This document shows positions 1 through 8,192 of a stretch of DNA of 64,000 nt, in pieces; position 1 is the stretch's first letter; every line of letters begins with the position of its first letter. Made by a program: the position numbers and the translations under genes. The notes under the pieces were generated by a model. The model did not search any database and was not told where the DNA came from. It worked only from the letters and a program-made list of their open reading frames with translations. Source of the stretch: an uncultured Lachnospiraceae bacterium (lineage in GTDB: Bacteria > Bacillota > Clostridia > Lachnospirales > Lachnospiraceae). The stretch lies in contig CAJURH010000002.1 in NCBI GenBank assembly GCA_910588775.1, positions 1 to 64,000 of the forward strand. Direction: 5' to 3'.

Positions 1-45
1 ACCGCCATTCACACATCGGCAAGCCAAAGGAAACATTGACCGCCA

Positions 46-1572
46 TTGCTCGGCATTTCCCTTCGGCCCGGCATGCAAGTGGATCGGGATGAGGTGGTGC
101 GTCAGTTGATTGATATTCAATATGACCGCAATGAGATGGATTTTCACCGGGGGACTTTTCGGGTGCGGGGGGACGTGGTGGAAATATTCCCGGCGGATTA
201 TTCGGAGTCGGCATTGCGGGTGGAGTTCTTCGGGGATGAAATAGACCGGATTACGGAAGTGGATATTCTAACAGGAGAATTGAAAAAGAGCCTGAATCAC
301 ATTGCCGTTTTTCCCGCGTCCCATTATGTGGTGCCGATGGAGCAAATTTTGCGGGCGGCGGGTGAAATAGAGCAGGAATTGAAACTTCAGGTGGAATATT
401 TTAAGGGTGAAGACAAGTTGATCGAGGCGCAGCGGATTGCGGAGCGGACCAATTTCGATGTGGAGATGATGAAAGAAACTGGTTTTTGTTCTGGAATAGA
501 GAATTATTCCAGACATTTATCGGGCCTTGCGCCAGGACAGCCGCCGTACACGTTGATTGACTATTTTGGGGACGAATTTCTTCTTATCATAGATGAGTCC
601 CATAAGACGGTTCCTCAGGTGCGTGGAATGTTCGCGGGAGACCAGTCCCGTAAGCAGACGCTGGTGGATTATGGTTTTCGGCTGCCGTCGGCCAAGGATA
701 ACCGTCCACTAAATTTTGATGAATTTGAGGGGAAAATCGATCAGCTCTTATTCGTATCGGCCACGCCTGGGGAGTACGAAGAAGAGCATGAGATGCTGCG
801 GGCGGAGCAGATTATACGACCGACAGGACTTTTGGACCCGCAAGTAGAGGTGCGTCCAGTGGAGGGTCAGATTGATGACCTAATTGGGGAAGTGAACAAG
901 GAAGTTGAAAAGGGCAACAAGATTTTGATTACCACCCTGACCAAGCGGATGGCGGAGGATTTGACAGATTATATGAAGGACGTGGGAATACGGGTGAAAT
1001 ATCTCCATTCGGACATTGATACGCTGGAGCGCACGGAGATTATTCGGGACATGCGTCTGAACGTGTTTGATGTGCTGGTGGGCATCAATCTGCTTCGAGA
1101 GGGCTTGGATATACCAGAGATTACGCTGGTAGCTATTCTGGATGCGGATAAGGAAGGGTTCCTGCGTTCAGAAACGTCGCTGATTCAGACCATTGGCCGG
1201 GCGGCCCGTAATGCACAAGGACATGTGATTATGTATGCGGATACCATTACCGATTCCATGCGCGTGGCCATCGATGAGACACATAGGCGGCGGGCGTTGC
1301 AGGAAACGTATAATAAGGAGCATGGGATTACGCCCAAAACCATTCAGAAGGCAGTCCGGGATCTAATCAGCATATCCAAGTCGGTGGCGGAGACGGAAAA
1401 TACTTTACAAAAGGATCCGGAATCCATGAGCAAAAAAGAGCTGGAAAAGCTGATTGGGAAGATCGAGAAGCAGATGAGAGCAGCCGCTGCGGACCTGAAT
1501 TTCGAAATGGCCGCGGAGCTGCGTGATAAAATGGTGGAGCTGAAAAAGAATTTAGCGGAAATTACCGGATAA
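46..1572 (+). CDS. uvrB: UvrB, excinuclease ABC subunit B, 5'-truncated
   Basis: UvrB loads with UvrA onto damaged DNA and recruits UvrC for nucleotide excision repair. The visible 508 codons match the family from the SLRPGM segment (codons from about base 55) onward: the DESH motif near residue 182, the SATPG motif near 236, GINLLREGLD near 345, QTIGRAARN near 380, and the C-terminal UVR domain that contacts UvrC at about 465-500. Full UvrB is about 660 residues, so roughly the first 150, including the Walker A loop, are missing. Upstream of base 55 the reading frame does not continue UvrB and holds a stop at 37-39, so this is not simply a window cut. The 3' end overlaps the convergent lipoprotein gene by 11 bases. 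Identity is certain; whether the gene is intact in the organism is not. Confidence 0.95.
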   Translation: MLGISLRPGMQVDRDEVVRQLIDIQYDRNEMDFHRGTFRVRGDVVEIFPADYSESALRVEFFGDEIDRITEVDILTGELKKSLNHIAVFPASHYVVPMEQILRAAGEIEQELKLQVEYFKGEDKLIEAQRIAERTNFDVEMMKETGFCSGIENYSRHLSGLAPGQPPYTLIDYFGDEFLLIIDESHKTVPQVRGMFAGDQSRKQTLVDYGFRLPSAKDNRPLNFDEFEGKIDQLLFVSATPGEYEEEHEMLRAEQIIRPTGLLDPQVEVRPVEGQIDDLIGEVNKEVEKGNKILITTLTKRMAEDLTDYMKDVGIRVKYLHSDIDTLERTEIIRDMRLNVFDVLVGINLLREGLDIPEITLVAILDADKEGFLRSETSLIQTIGRAARNAQGHVIMYADTITDSMRVAIDETHRRRALQETYNKEHGITPKTIQKAVRDLISISKSVAETENTLQKDPESMSKKELEKLIGKIEKQMRAAAADLNFEMAAELRDKMVELKKNLAEITG

Positions 1573-2401
1573 CCACTGTTCCGCTGTCGCTTTGAATGTT
1601 CAGATGGCTCTCGCCCGTGCCGATGGTTCCCTGTTTGCAATCTGGTGCGTCCGTCTCATAGACGGCGCCTTGGAGTTTTGCCGAGATATCTTTAGAGTTA
1701 GAGGCGATTTGAAAATTTAGGTTGTCTGGGGGCGATTGGTAGGAAACGGTTATATCGCCGGATTGCGTGGAAATGCCCAAGTTTATGTTTCCTTCCACCT
1801 GGGAAATCTCAGCTTCACCAGATTTTGCGTGAAGTTCAATGTTAGTGACGGAAGGATTATCAAGAAACAAATAGCCGGAGGATGAATGCATTTGTATGTC
1901 CGTAATCTGGCTGTCTGCAATACAGATATCTCCAGAAGCAGTGTTTATCTTGGCGGTATCCATGGTTAAATTCGTAAATTTCCCGTAGCCAGATGAATTG
2001 TCCAGCAAGAAGTCCGAGCAGGCGATATTGCAGATTTCCATGTCTCCAGAATTGTTTTCCACGGAAATGGGACAATGCATGTCGGCGGGCAGGGACAGAG
2101 AGAGTTTTCCTTTTTTGCTGAAAGAAAACTGTTCCAAAGTGTTTTTGGGGCCGTCGGTCTGGATGATTGTGAGTATGCCGTCAGTTTGTTTAATGGTTGT
2201 TTCGTCATCCGGACTCTGGGCGGATATGTGGACGTCTTCGTCCGGAGACGCCAGCAGGGCAAGCTGCCAGGAGTCATTTTGGATATGGATGCTGGAAATC
2301 TCGTGTGCGTTGTAGTTTTTATTTTGTTGAGTTTTTTCTTTTTGGCCGCACCCGCCCAGGAGAAATAAAAGCAGTAGGGGTAGCAGAATTTGGATTCTCA
2401 T
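1562..2401 (-). CDS. DUF4097-like adhesin-type lipoprotein
   Basis: A 279-residue lipoprotein with a hydrophobic signal and lipobox LGGC (Cys18), so it is expected outside the membrane. The rest is a beta-rich series of short strands with SGD/SGE turns (NNSGDMEI, NTASGDICI, HAKSGEAEI, TQSGDITVS), the pattern of DUF4097/DUF4098 beta-solenoid proteins. It is the last gene of a minus-strand run: response regulator, kinase, ABC ATPase, permease, lipoprotein. It starts 13 bases after the permease stop. Proteins of this fold (for example LiaG-like) often sit with cell-envelope stress systems, so an envelope-sensing or shielding role is an inference. No catalytic residues are recognised. Confidence 0.75.
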   Translation of the reverse strand: MRIQILLPLLLLFLLGGCGQKEKTQQNKNYNAHEISSIHIQNDSWQLALLASPDEDVHISAQSPDDETTIKQTDGILTIIQTDGPKNTLEQFSFSKKGKLSLSLPADMHCPISVENNSGDMEICNIACSDFLLDNSSGYGKFTNLTMDTAKINTASGDICIADSQITDIQMHSSSGYLFLDNPSVTNIELHAKSGEAEISQVEGNINLGISTQSGDITVSYQSPPDNLNFQIASNSKDISAKLQGAVYETDAPDCKQGTIGTGESHLNIQSDSGTVVIR

Positions 2402-2414
2402 AAACGCCTCCTAT

Positions 2415-3122
2415 TTACATTAGGTCTTTTGTCTCGGCGTTTGCCACGGATAAGATGGCAAATGCCAGGGACGCCAGTGTAAGGATTAGTGGAAACACTG
2501 CGTTGTCAGCCAGCGTATAGTCTCCAATGCTAGCTTGCGTTAGGAAAATCAGCAGGAACGAGGAGACAATGGTGGCTTTGGAGGATTTGGCCGCCATGCC
2601 GATGAACAGCGAGAGGAAACTTAAGGTCACTGTTACCACGGATTTCAGGACTAGTTGAATATAAAATGTGGGGCTTGCCATGCTAAAGTCCAACGGAAAT
2701 GCGGATTTCATAAATTGCGCTCCCGCGAGAACGCAGGCATAAAGCAGCAGTTTTGTCAAAACCAGTGCGGTAAAATTGAAAATCCATACAGCCAGCATTT
2801 GAGACGCCAGGATTTTTTGCCGCTTAATGGGGTAGGAAAACATGAGCGCCATGGTTTTGTTCTTGTAGGAACTGACAATGAACGCCGCCAGCATAACGCC
2901 GGTAAAAACCAGAAAAGACATGCTGGAAAACAGTTCAATGGGCGCGGAGATTGTATTGTTGCCAGGCGCCGCGTCCGGCATGCCTGTGTCTGGGTCGTTG
3001 GCAATTCCCAGAAAAGCCAGAGCGAAAATAAAGAGGCATAAAGCTGTGGCCAGGATAACCGCGTTGCGGACGTATTTGCCGATATGGTTCTTTTTCCATT
3101 CTAGTTGGATGAGTTTTAACAT
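2415..3122 (-). CDS. ABC-2 type permease, antimicrobial-peptide exporter type
   Basis: A 235-residue integral membrane protein with about six hydrophobic segments, beginning MLKLIQLEWKKN, typical of BcrB/NatB-like ABC-2 permeases that move or expel lipid-targeting peptides such as bacitracin or lantibiotics. The loop with KNKTMALMFSYPIKRQ between the second and third segments matches the family. Its start overlaps the end of the ATPase gene by 7 bases, which indicates translational coupling and a two-component ABC exporter. The neighbouring two-component system is its probable regulator. Substrate cannot be read from the sequence. Confidence 0.8.
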   Translation of the reverse strand: MLKLIQLEWKKNHIGKYVRNAVILATALCLFIFALAFLGIANDPDTGMPDAAPGNNTISAPIELFSSMSFLVFTGVMLAAFIVSSYKNKTMALMFSYPIKRQKILASQMLAVWIFNFTALVLTKLLLYACVLAGAQFMKSAFPLDFSMASPTFYIQLVLKSVVTVTLSFLSLFIGMAAKSSKATIVSSFLLIFLTQASIGDYTLADNAVFPLILTLASLAFAILSVANAETKDLM

Positions 3123-4042
3123 GGCTGTCTCCTTTCGTCTGAGGTCAATTTCAGGAAATAGTCTTCCAGAGATTCATTGTGGTTTCCGATTGTCAAGATT
3201 TCTATTTTGTTTTCCATCAGGATTTTTGAAAGTTCCTGGGTGGTGGCGGCTGGGTCATAAATCCGGATGTTTTGTTCATCCAGAATCCGGAAATTGGCAA
3301 GCCCGGCTTTTTCGGACAAAATGTAAGAAGCTATTTTGGCGTCGGATACACTCAGTTCCACATAGGCCCGGCTTTTGTCGGAAATTTCTTTCATGGACAG
3401 CTCTTTTAACAGCGTTCCATGGTGGATAATTCCGATTGTGTCCGCGATATTTTCGATTTCCGCCAGGATATGGCTGGATACCAGAATAGTGATGCCGTAT
3501 TCCGTGCAAAGGGTTTTCAGCAGGTTGCGAATCTGCTTCATTCCGGCTGGGTCAAGGCCATTGGTGGGTTCGTCCAGGATTAGAAGCTCCGGTTTGCTTA
3601 AGATGGCCCGGGCGATTCCCAGACGCTGTTTCATGCCCAGGGAATAACTCTGTACGGGTTTATGGGCGGAGGCAGCTAAGTCCAGCGTTTCCAGCGTGTT
3701 TTCGATGCAGTTGGGATGGTGGTAGCCCATGTATTGGCAGTGGAGGGCCAGGTTTTCATATCCACTTAAGTGTTCGTAAAACATAGGAAACTCAATAATG
3801 CTGCCCATCCGTTTCAGAAAATTGTAAGAGGATGGCGTAAGTGTTTCGCCGAATAGCTGGATGATCCCGCTGGTGGGTTTCCAGAGGTTTGTGACCATTT
3901 TCATTACCGTGGTTTTTCCTGCGCCGTTGGGTCCCAGGAAACCGTAGATTTCATTCTTGCGAACATGCATGTTCACTTCGGTTACCAGATTTTTTCCGTC
4001 AATGGTTTTGGTAAGATGCTGTGTCTGTAAAATGTATGACAT
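3116..4042 (-). CDS. ABC transporter ATP-binding protein, BcrA-like
   Basis: The ATPase of the exporter, about 308 residues. Walker A GPNGAGKT lies near residue 37-44, the signature SLGMKQRLGIA and Walker B LLILDEPTNGLD follow, and the roughly 80-residue C-terminal extension is that of bacitracin-type ATPases. Two in-frame ATGs exist, at 4048 and 4042. The ribosome binding site AAAGGAG is 3 bases from the first but 9 from the second, so MSYILQTQHL (4042) is preferred. The partner permease overlaps its 3' end. A gap of about 100 bases separates it from the upstream kinase, so it could also have its own inducible promoter, as is usual when the kinase controls the exporter. Confidence 0.88.
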   Translation of the reverse strand: MSYILQTQHLTKTIDGKNLVTEVNMHVRKNEIYGFLGPNGAGKTTVMKMVTNLWKPTSGIIQLFGETLTPSSYNFLKRMGSIIEFPMFYEHLSGYENLALHCQYMGYHHPNCIENTLETLDLAASAHKPVQSYSLGMKQRLGIARAILSKPELLILDEPTNGLDPAGMKQIRNLLKTLCTEYGITILVSSHILAEIENIADTIGIIHHGTLLKELSMKEISDKSRAYVELSVSDAKIASYILSEKAGLANFRILDEQNIRIYDPAATTQELSKILMENKIEILTIGNHNESLEDYFLKLTSDERRQPC

Positions 4043-4146
4043 AATCATTTTCTCCTTTCAAAATGTGGTTTCTGGTATTTATTTTAGCGGTATGAATTTT
4101 CAAAACCCTTGACAGATTCTTAAGAATTTCTTTCGGCGCATGAATT

Positions 4147-5088
4147 TTAATAGGTAAATTTTCGCAAGGTCACGGTGAAAACGGTTTTTTGGTGTGGTTC
4201 GCTTTCCAGGGTGATATCACCGCCAAGCTGGCGGGCCAAGTTCTGGGCGATGGTAAGGCCCAGCCCGTTGCCCTGGACTTCTTTGTTTCGGGAATCTTCC
4301 ATAGTGAAGAGGCGGTCAAAAACAGTCTGCGCAAACGCTTTTTCAATGCCTTTGCCGTGGTCGATGATATCCACCAGGGCATGACTGTCATGAGAGCGGA
4401 CGGTGAGACCAATGTATTTTCCCTGGGCTCCATAACGTATGGCGTTGGAGATCAGGTTAAACAGAATGCGCTGCAGGGCTTCTTCATTTCCATAAACGTA
4501 GATGGGTTCCTCTGGTATGTCAATATTCACTTCAAAGTCTTGTTTCGTCAGCAGTTCGTAAAAGTCCAGGATATTTTCCCGGCATATTTGGCAGATGTCT
4601 CGTTTGGTGATGTCCAGCTCTGTGTCTTTGGCTTCCAGTTTTGCCAGGGTGAAAAACTGATCGATTAGAGCCATGACCTGCTTCGTTTTTTCTTCTACTT
4701 TGTATAGCGTTTCCTTTTCGATGGTTTCGCTTAAGCGGATGATCTCCAGGTATCCCAAGATTACAGTCATAGGTGTTTTGATATCGTGGGAGATGTTGGA
4801 GAGCATTTTTTTGGAAGAAAGCTGCGAACGCCGGAAGTCTACTTTGATTTTCTGGCGGTCTTCCAGCATTCGGTTTATCTGCGCGGCCAGATTCATCAGA
4901 ATTTTATCATTGGTGAAAACCATTACTTTTTCGTCACTGTCTGTGTCCAGAATTTCTTCTAATTTCTGACCGATTTCTTTTAATTTTGTCTGAGTTCCGG
5001 TTCGGAAAGCGAATTGCTGATATAGCGTGATGCACAGCAGCAGTAAGACACTCATAGATAGGAAGAAAATCACTGCCCCGCCGCTCAT
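4147..5088 (-). CDS. Sensor histidine kinase with one short membrane anchor
   Basis: A 313-residue kinase with one N-terminal hydrophobic segment (about residues 5-23) and no obvious large external sensor. The DHp motif NISHDIKTPMTVI places the phosphorylated His at about 101. An N-box (LFNLISNAIRYG) and G-boxes HGKGIE and GNGLGL are intact, so it should be active. Intramembrane-type kinases of this build usually sense antimicrobial peptides through a partner ABC exporter. The gene overlaps the end of the response regulator by 4 bases (5085-5088), which couples the pair. The exporter genes downstream are the likely target. Confidence 0.9.
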   Translation of the reverse strand: MSGGAVIFFLSMSVLLLLCITLYQQFAFRTGTQTKLKEIGQKLEEILDTDSDEKVMVFTNDKILMNLAAQINRMLEDRQKIKVDFRRSQLSSKKMLSNISHDIKTPMTVILGYLEIIRLSETIEKETLYKVEEKTKQVMALIDQFFTLAKLEAKDTELDITKRDICQICRENILDFYELLTKQDFEVNIDIPEEPIYVYGNEEALQRILFNLISNAIRYGAQGKYIGLTVRSHDSHALVDIIDHGKGIEKAFAQTVFDRLFTMEDSRNKEVQGNGLGLTIAQNLARQLGGDITLESEPHQKTVFTVTLRKFTY

Positions 5089-5777
5089 AGTTTGTCCCCC
5101 AGTTTATAGCCAATGCCCCAAACAGTCAGGATGTACGCAGGCTTTTTGGGGTCATCTTCGATTTTGTTTCGCAGGCGGCTGATATGTACATGGACGGCAT
5201 TTTCGTCGCCTATATAGGCATCGTTCCATATGAGAGAATAGATTTGTTCCTTTGTATATACTTTTTTTGGATTTTCAAGAAATAATTTTAAAATGCTAAA
5301 TTCTTTGGCCGTTAAGTGAACGTCTTGGTCGCCTTTTTTAACAGTGTATTTTTCCAAATCCATGACTAAATCGCCGACGCGCAAAGTCTGTTTTGGAGGC
5401 GGCGCGAGACTGGAATATTGGACGCTTCGGCGGATATTGGCCTTGATGCGGGCCAGTGTTTCGGTTACGGAGAATGGTTTGGTGATATAGTCGTCCGCTC
5501 CAAGGCCCAGTCCCAATGTCTTATCGGAATCAGTGTCTTTGGCGGAGAGAATGATAATCGGCACTGCGCTGGAGGCGCGGATATGCCGCAGGACTTCCAT
5601 GCCGCTTCGTTTTGGGAGCATCAAGTCCAGCAGGACCAGACTATAGGCGTCGTCCTGGAATTTCTGGCAGGCTTCGATGCCATCGGCGGCACAGGTTACG
5701 CAATAGCCTTCCGTAGTGAGAAAATCTTTTAACATTTGACTGATTTCTGCATCGTCTTCAATTAATAGCAGGTTCAT
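5085..5777 (-). CDS. OmpR-family response regulator
   Basis: A 230-residue DNA-binding response regulator. The receiver domain has the acidic pair EDD at 7-9, the phospho-acceptor Asp51 in LVLLDLMLP, and the conserved Lys in ITKPFS near 102. A winged-helix domain follows (TAKEFSILKLF; VHISRLRNKIE; the C-terminal GIGYKL hairpin). It is the first gene of a five-gene minus-strand run with the kinase, ABC ATPase, permease and DUF4097-like lipoprotein, and is probably autoregulated from the promoter at 5870-5898. Confidence 0.93.
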   Translation of the reverse strand: MNLLLIEDDAEISQMLKDFLTTEGYCVTCAADGIEACQKFQDDAYSLVLLDLMLPKRSGMEVLRHIRASSAVPIIILSAKDTDSDKTLGLGLGADDYITKPFSVTETLARIKANIRRSVQYSSLAPPPKQTLRVGDLVMDLEKYTVKKGDQDVHLTAKEFSILKLFLENPKKVYTKEQIYSLIWNDAYIGDENAVHVHISRLRNKIEDDPKKPAYILTVWGIGYKLGDKL

Positions 5778-5869
5778 TGTTATGTACCATCCTTTTTGCT
5801 TTGTGGGAGGGGTGCGCTGTGATGTACAGCGGATAAGAAATACAGGGTCTATTTATATTTTCTAACTGG

Positions 5870-5898
5870 ATTATACCATAAAAAAGGGGAATTTTCAA
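5870..5898 (-). promoter_or_regulatory. Promoter of the envelope-stress operon
   Basis: On the minus strand TTGAAA (5898-5893), a 17-base spacer and TATAAT (5875-5870), with an extended -10 TGG before TATAAT. It lies about 95 bases upstream of the response-regulator start. Sequence match only. Confidence 0.7.
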
Positions 5899-5976
5899 GT
5901 CTGGTAAAGTCTCCCCATTGGACCTATAATGAATTTCTGTTACGGTTGGAGAATGGCGTTTTGGGGAGGTGCAAGT

Positions 5977-6513
5977 TTGGGACAAAAAAGCTGGTTGGAT
6001 TTGATGTCGAAGCAAACGCAGGTGAAACAGGTTTTGTCTGCCAATGTGTATACAGAGAAGTATGGGCTTGTTCTGAGTGCGGAGGAGGCGGAGCTTTTGG
6101 CAGAAGAGCGGGTGTATGTTTTAAAAAGTGAGCGCAGGATTGAATTCGGGCAGGGAATACTGCCGAAAATCATCTATGCGTTCTGTGATTCTGCATATAT
6201 CACGCAGGAAAATTATTGCGATACTTTAATGCGGCTCCAGGAGATTTTCTATCTGTATAAAAATGAAATGTTGGATGAAATCACAGACGATGAACTTCTG
6301 GAATTTATGGCGGAACAATTCGAAAGGGTGTGTTATGGAGATCTGGAATATCTGGAAGGGACTTGCCTGGACATTTTCGCTCAAGCCATCCGTGCAGGAT
6401 ATTCCGGTTACATGGCGTCTGAGGGTCAGGGGGAATTTGAGAAATTTGACATTGTAAAGCGTTGGGACAGGGAACTGTATCAGGAAGTTCTCACGGAATT
6501 ATGCTGGAGGTAG
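5977..6513 (+). CDS. Unknown protein, possibly DUF6323-like, TTG start
   Basis: About 178 residues, acidic and probably cytoplasmic: no signal or membrane segment. I do not recognise a function. From memory it resembles the uncharacterised DUF6323 family that pairs with DUF6179, but this is unchecked. In-frame ATGs at 5929 and 5953 have no ribosome binding site, whereas GGGGAGG at 5963-5969 is 7 bases before a TTG at 5977, so TTG is the likely start (GQKSWLDLMSKQ). The stop codon lies inside the ribosome binding site of the next gene, six bases before its ATG, which argues for translational coupling and a joint function. Confidence 0.7.
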   Translation: MGQKSWLDLMSKQTQVKQVLSANVYTEKYGLVLSAEEAELLAEERVYVLKSERRIEFGQGILPKIIYAFCDSAYITQENYCDTLMRLQEIFYLYKNEMLDEITDDELLEFMAEQFERVCYGDLEYLEGTCLDIFAQAIRAGYSGYMASEGQGEFEKFDIVKRWDRELYQEVLTELCWR

Positions 6514-6519
6514 CGGTGT

Positions 6520-7365
6520 ATGGAATATAGGGAATATCAGCCGGAGGATTTGATTCCCATAGTGACAGATTTAGCGGCGGCGTACACGGGGTTTGAGCAT
6601 TCATCCATTACCTATGAAACGGCGGAAGCGTTGATGGAGGCGGCGTTGTACTGTATCCGTGAACAACAGGATTTGGATAGCTATGAGTTGTCCGTCGGTC
6701 CTATTTCGGCCAGGGCGGCGTATGAGGCTGGTCTGCAAATGGTTATTGAGAAAGTTAAGAGATTGCAGAGACTTTACAATGAGAGAGTTTTTGATTTTCA
6801 AGATTATGGTCTGGAGTGTTTAAAAGATGTCTGGTTTAAAGGGATACCCGCGTTCTTGTTAAAATACGATGTGAAATACGCGCCCCAGGAAACGATTTTG
6901 ACACTGGATTATCCGGTTTTGAAGGGCCTGCAAAATTTGTCTGGCATTGATGCGGTTTTGGAGTACGTGACATGCGTCGACATAGAGCAGCGATTTTTGC
7001 GGGGATTTGATTCGGATTATGTGAGGGAAGTCCTTCGGGCTTATGATCCCGAATACACGGTCTTGCTGGAGAATATTTGCGGCATTTTATTGCCTAACGC
7101 AATGGCGCATGCTATCTTAAGAAAACCGTTTACTTCTATGGGATTTGACCAGGAGGAATATCAATTTTTGGAGCGCGTTTTGTCTCAGAAATCCCAGGAG
7201 AAATTGGAGGCGTATTTTACAGAGATTTTAAAAAGCATGGTGGAACATTCTTTTGAACAGGATGAAAAAATGTTGGAATATTTAAGCTATGGCATTTCGG
7301 ATATGGCCAGAAGGATTGGAAACAATGCAGCCAATCATTGTTTGGAAAAAATTTTCCAGCTTTGA
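6520..7365 (+). CDS. Unknown protein, possibly DUF6179-like
   Basis: A 281-residue soluble protein, rich in helices, Glu and Leu, with no signal peptide and no recognised catalytic motif. GGAGG sits about 8 bases before the ATG and overlaps the end of the preceding gene. The two genes form a tight plus-strand pair bounded by the divergent regulator operon and the convergent transglutaminase-like gene. The pairing recalls the DUF6323/DUF6179 neighbour pair of Lachnospiraceae, which I cannot verify here. No biochemical role is proposed. Confidence 0.7.
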   Translation: MEYREYQPEDLIPIVTDLAAAYTGFEHSSITYETAEALMEAALYCIREQQDLDSYELSVGPISARAAYEAGLQMVIEKVKRLQRLYNERVFDFQDYGLECLKDVWFKGIPAFLLKYDVKYAPQETILTLDYPVLKGLQNLSGIDAVLEYVTCVDIEQRFLRGFDSDYVREVLRAYDPEYTVLLENICGILLPNAMAHAILRKPFTSMGFDQEEYQFLERVLSQKSQEKLEAYFTEILKSMVEHSFEQDEKMLEYLSYGISDMARRIGNNAANHCLEKIFQL

Positions 7366-7377
7366 GGACGCGGGCGT

Positions 7378-8076
7378 TTAAGTGGACGCGTTTATGAAAG
7401 CGGGCATGGGAAAGGTCTGTCCGCTGATTTTGTAGGTTTCGTGTTCCGCATCTATTTTGTGATCTTCCCATCCGGTTTTTGCCAGAAAGTAGGCGTTGTC
7501 CGATGCGTCGTTCCAGCAGACGTCTATGTAATATTTCGTCTGTTCTAGTAAAACGCGGTTCCAGGCGTGGTAAATGCTGTCTTTGCGGTTGTTCCGGTTG
7601 ACATAGCCAGTTACATACCAGCATTCGATTCCCAGGGCGCAGCACATGGATTGAAATGCGTCTGCATATCCGGCGCATAGGGCGGAATTGGCCAGCAAGC
7701 AGTAATCGGTAAAGGGAAGCCAGTCTTTTTTATAAGAGAAGTTTTCCTCTGTGGCGTAGTGGGCGTAGTCTAGTTTTTGGCACAGATAATTATTGACTGC
7801 CAGAATCTTTTCGTAGTCTGTCATGGCATTGTTTATGCCAGCGGAGTTTAGGGCGGCGATCACATAATTTCTGGCCCGGTCGTTTTTGGGATTTGCGTAG
7901 ATGCCAGCTCCACCCAGGGTGACGCCTTTTAAAGAGTATGCGTGTCCGTACATATTTTTTCGGGGGATTACGGGGAGAATGGGATTTTCGCCGTTGACGA
8001 CGCATATGTTTACAGTGGGCATTGTGCAAAAAAACAGGAGGGTGGCGATTGCGCCAGACAGGATTTTCTTTATCAT
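7378..8076 (-). CDS. Secreted transglutaminase-like (papain-fold) protein
   Basis: A 232-residue protein with an N-terminal hydrophobic signal (MIKKILSGAIATLLFF) and a transglutaminase-like core. The expected triad is visible: Cys134 in SALCAGYAD, His170 in YHAWNRV, Asp185 in YYIDVCWND. Families with this core act as surface proteases, cyclases or crosslinkers; the substrate is unknown. The gene is alone on the minus strand, convergent with the pair upstream, with 12 bases between stops. Its ATG is preceded by GGAGGTATGA. Whether the signal is cleaved is uncertain. Confidence 0.8.
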   Translation of the reverse strand: MIKKILSGAIATLLFFCTMPTVNICVVNGENPILPVIPRKNMYGHAYSLKGVTLGGAGIYANPKNDRARNYVIAALNSAGINNAMTDYEKILAVNNYLCQKLDYAHYATEENFSYKKDWLPFTDYCLLANSALCAGYADAFQSMCCALGIECWYVTGYVNRNNRKDSIYHAWNRVLLEQTKYYIDVCWNDASDNAYFLAKTGWEDHKIDAEHETYKISGQTFPMPAFINAST

Positions 8077-8136
8077 TCATACCTCCGGAGATTATTTTTG
8101 GATTGGATGTAATGGATAGTGAGAGTTGATGTCTGC

Positions 8137-8182
8137 GAAAAGAGCGGCGCTGGAGTCAGATTCCGGCGCCTCTCTTTTCGGT
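8137..8182 (-). terminator. Hairpin terminator after rlmD
   Basis: A long inverted repeat with arms starting CGAAAAGAG and ending CTCTTTTCG around a GGCGC/GCGCC inner stem, just past the rlmD stop. The A/T-rich outer arm gives a U-tract on the minus-strand transcript. Confidence 0.65.
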
Positions 8183-8192
8183 GAGGTGAAGT

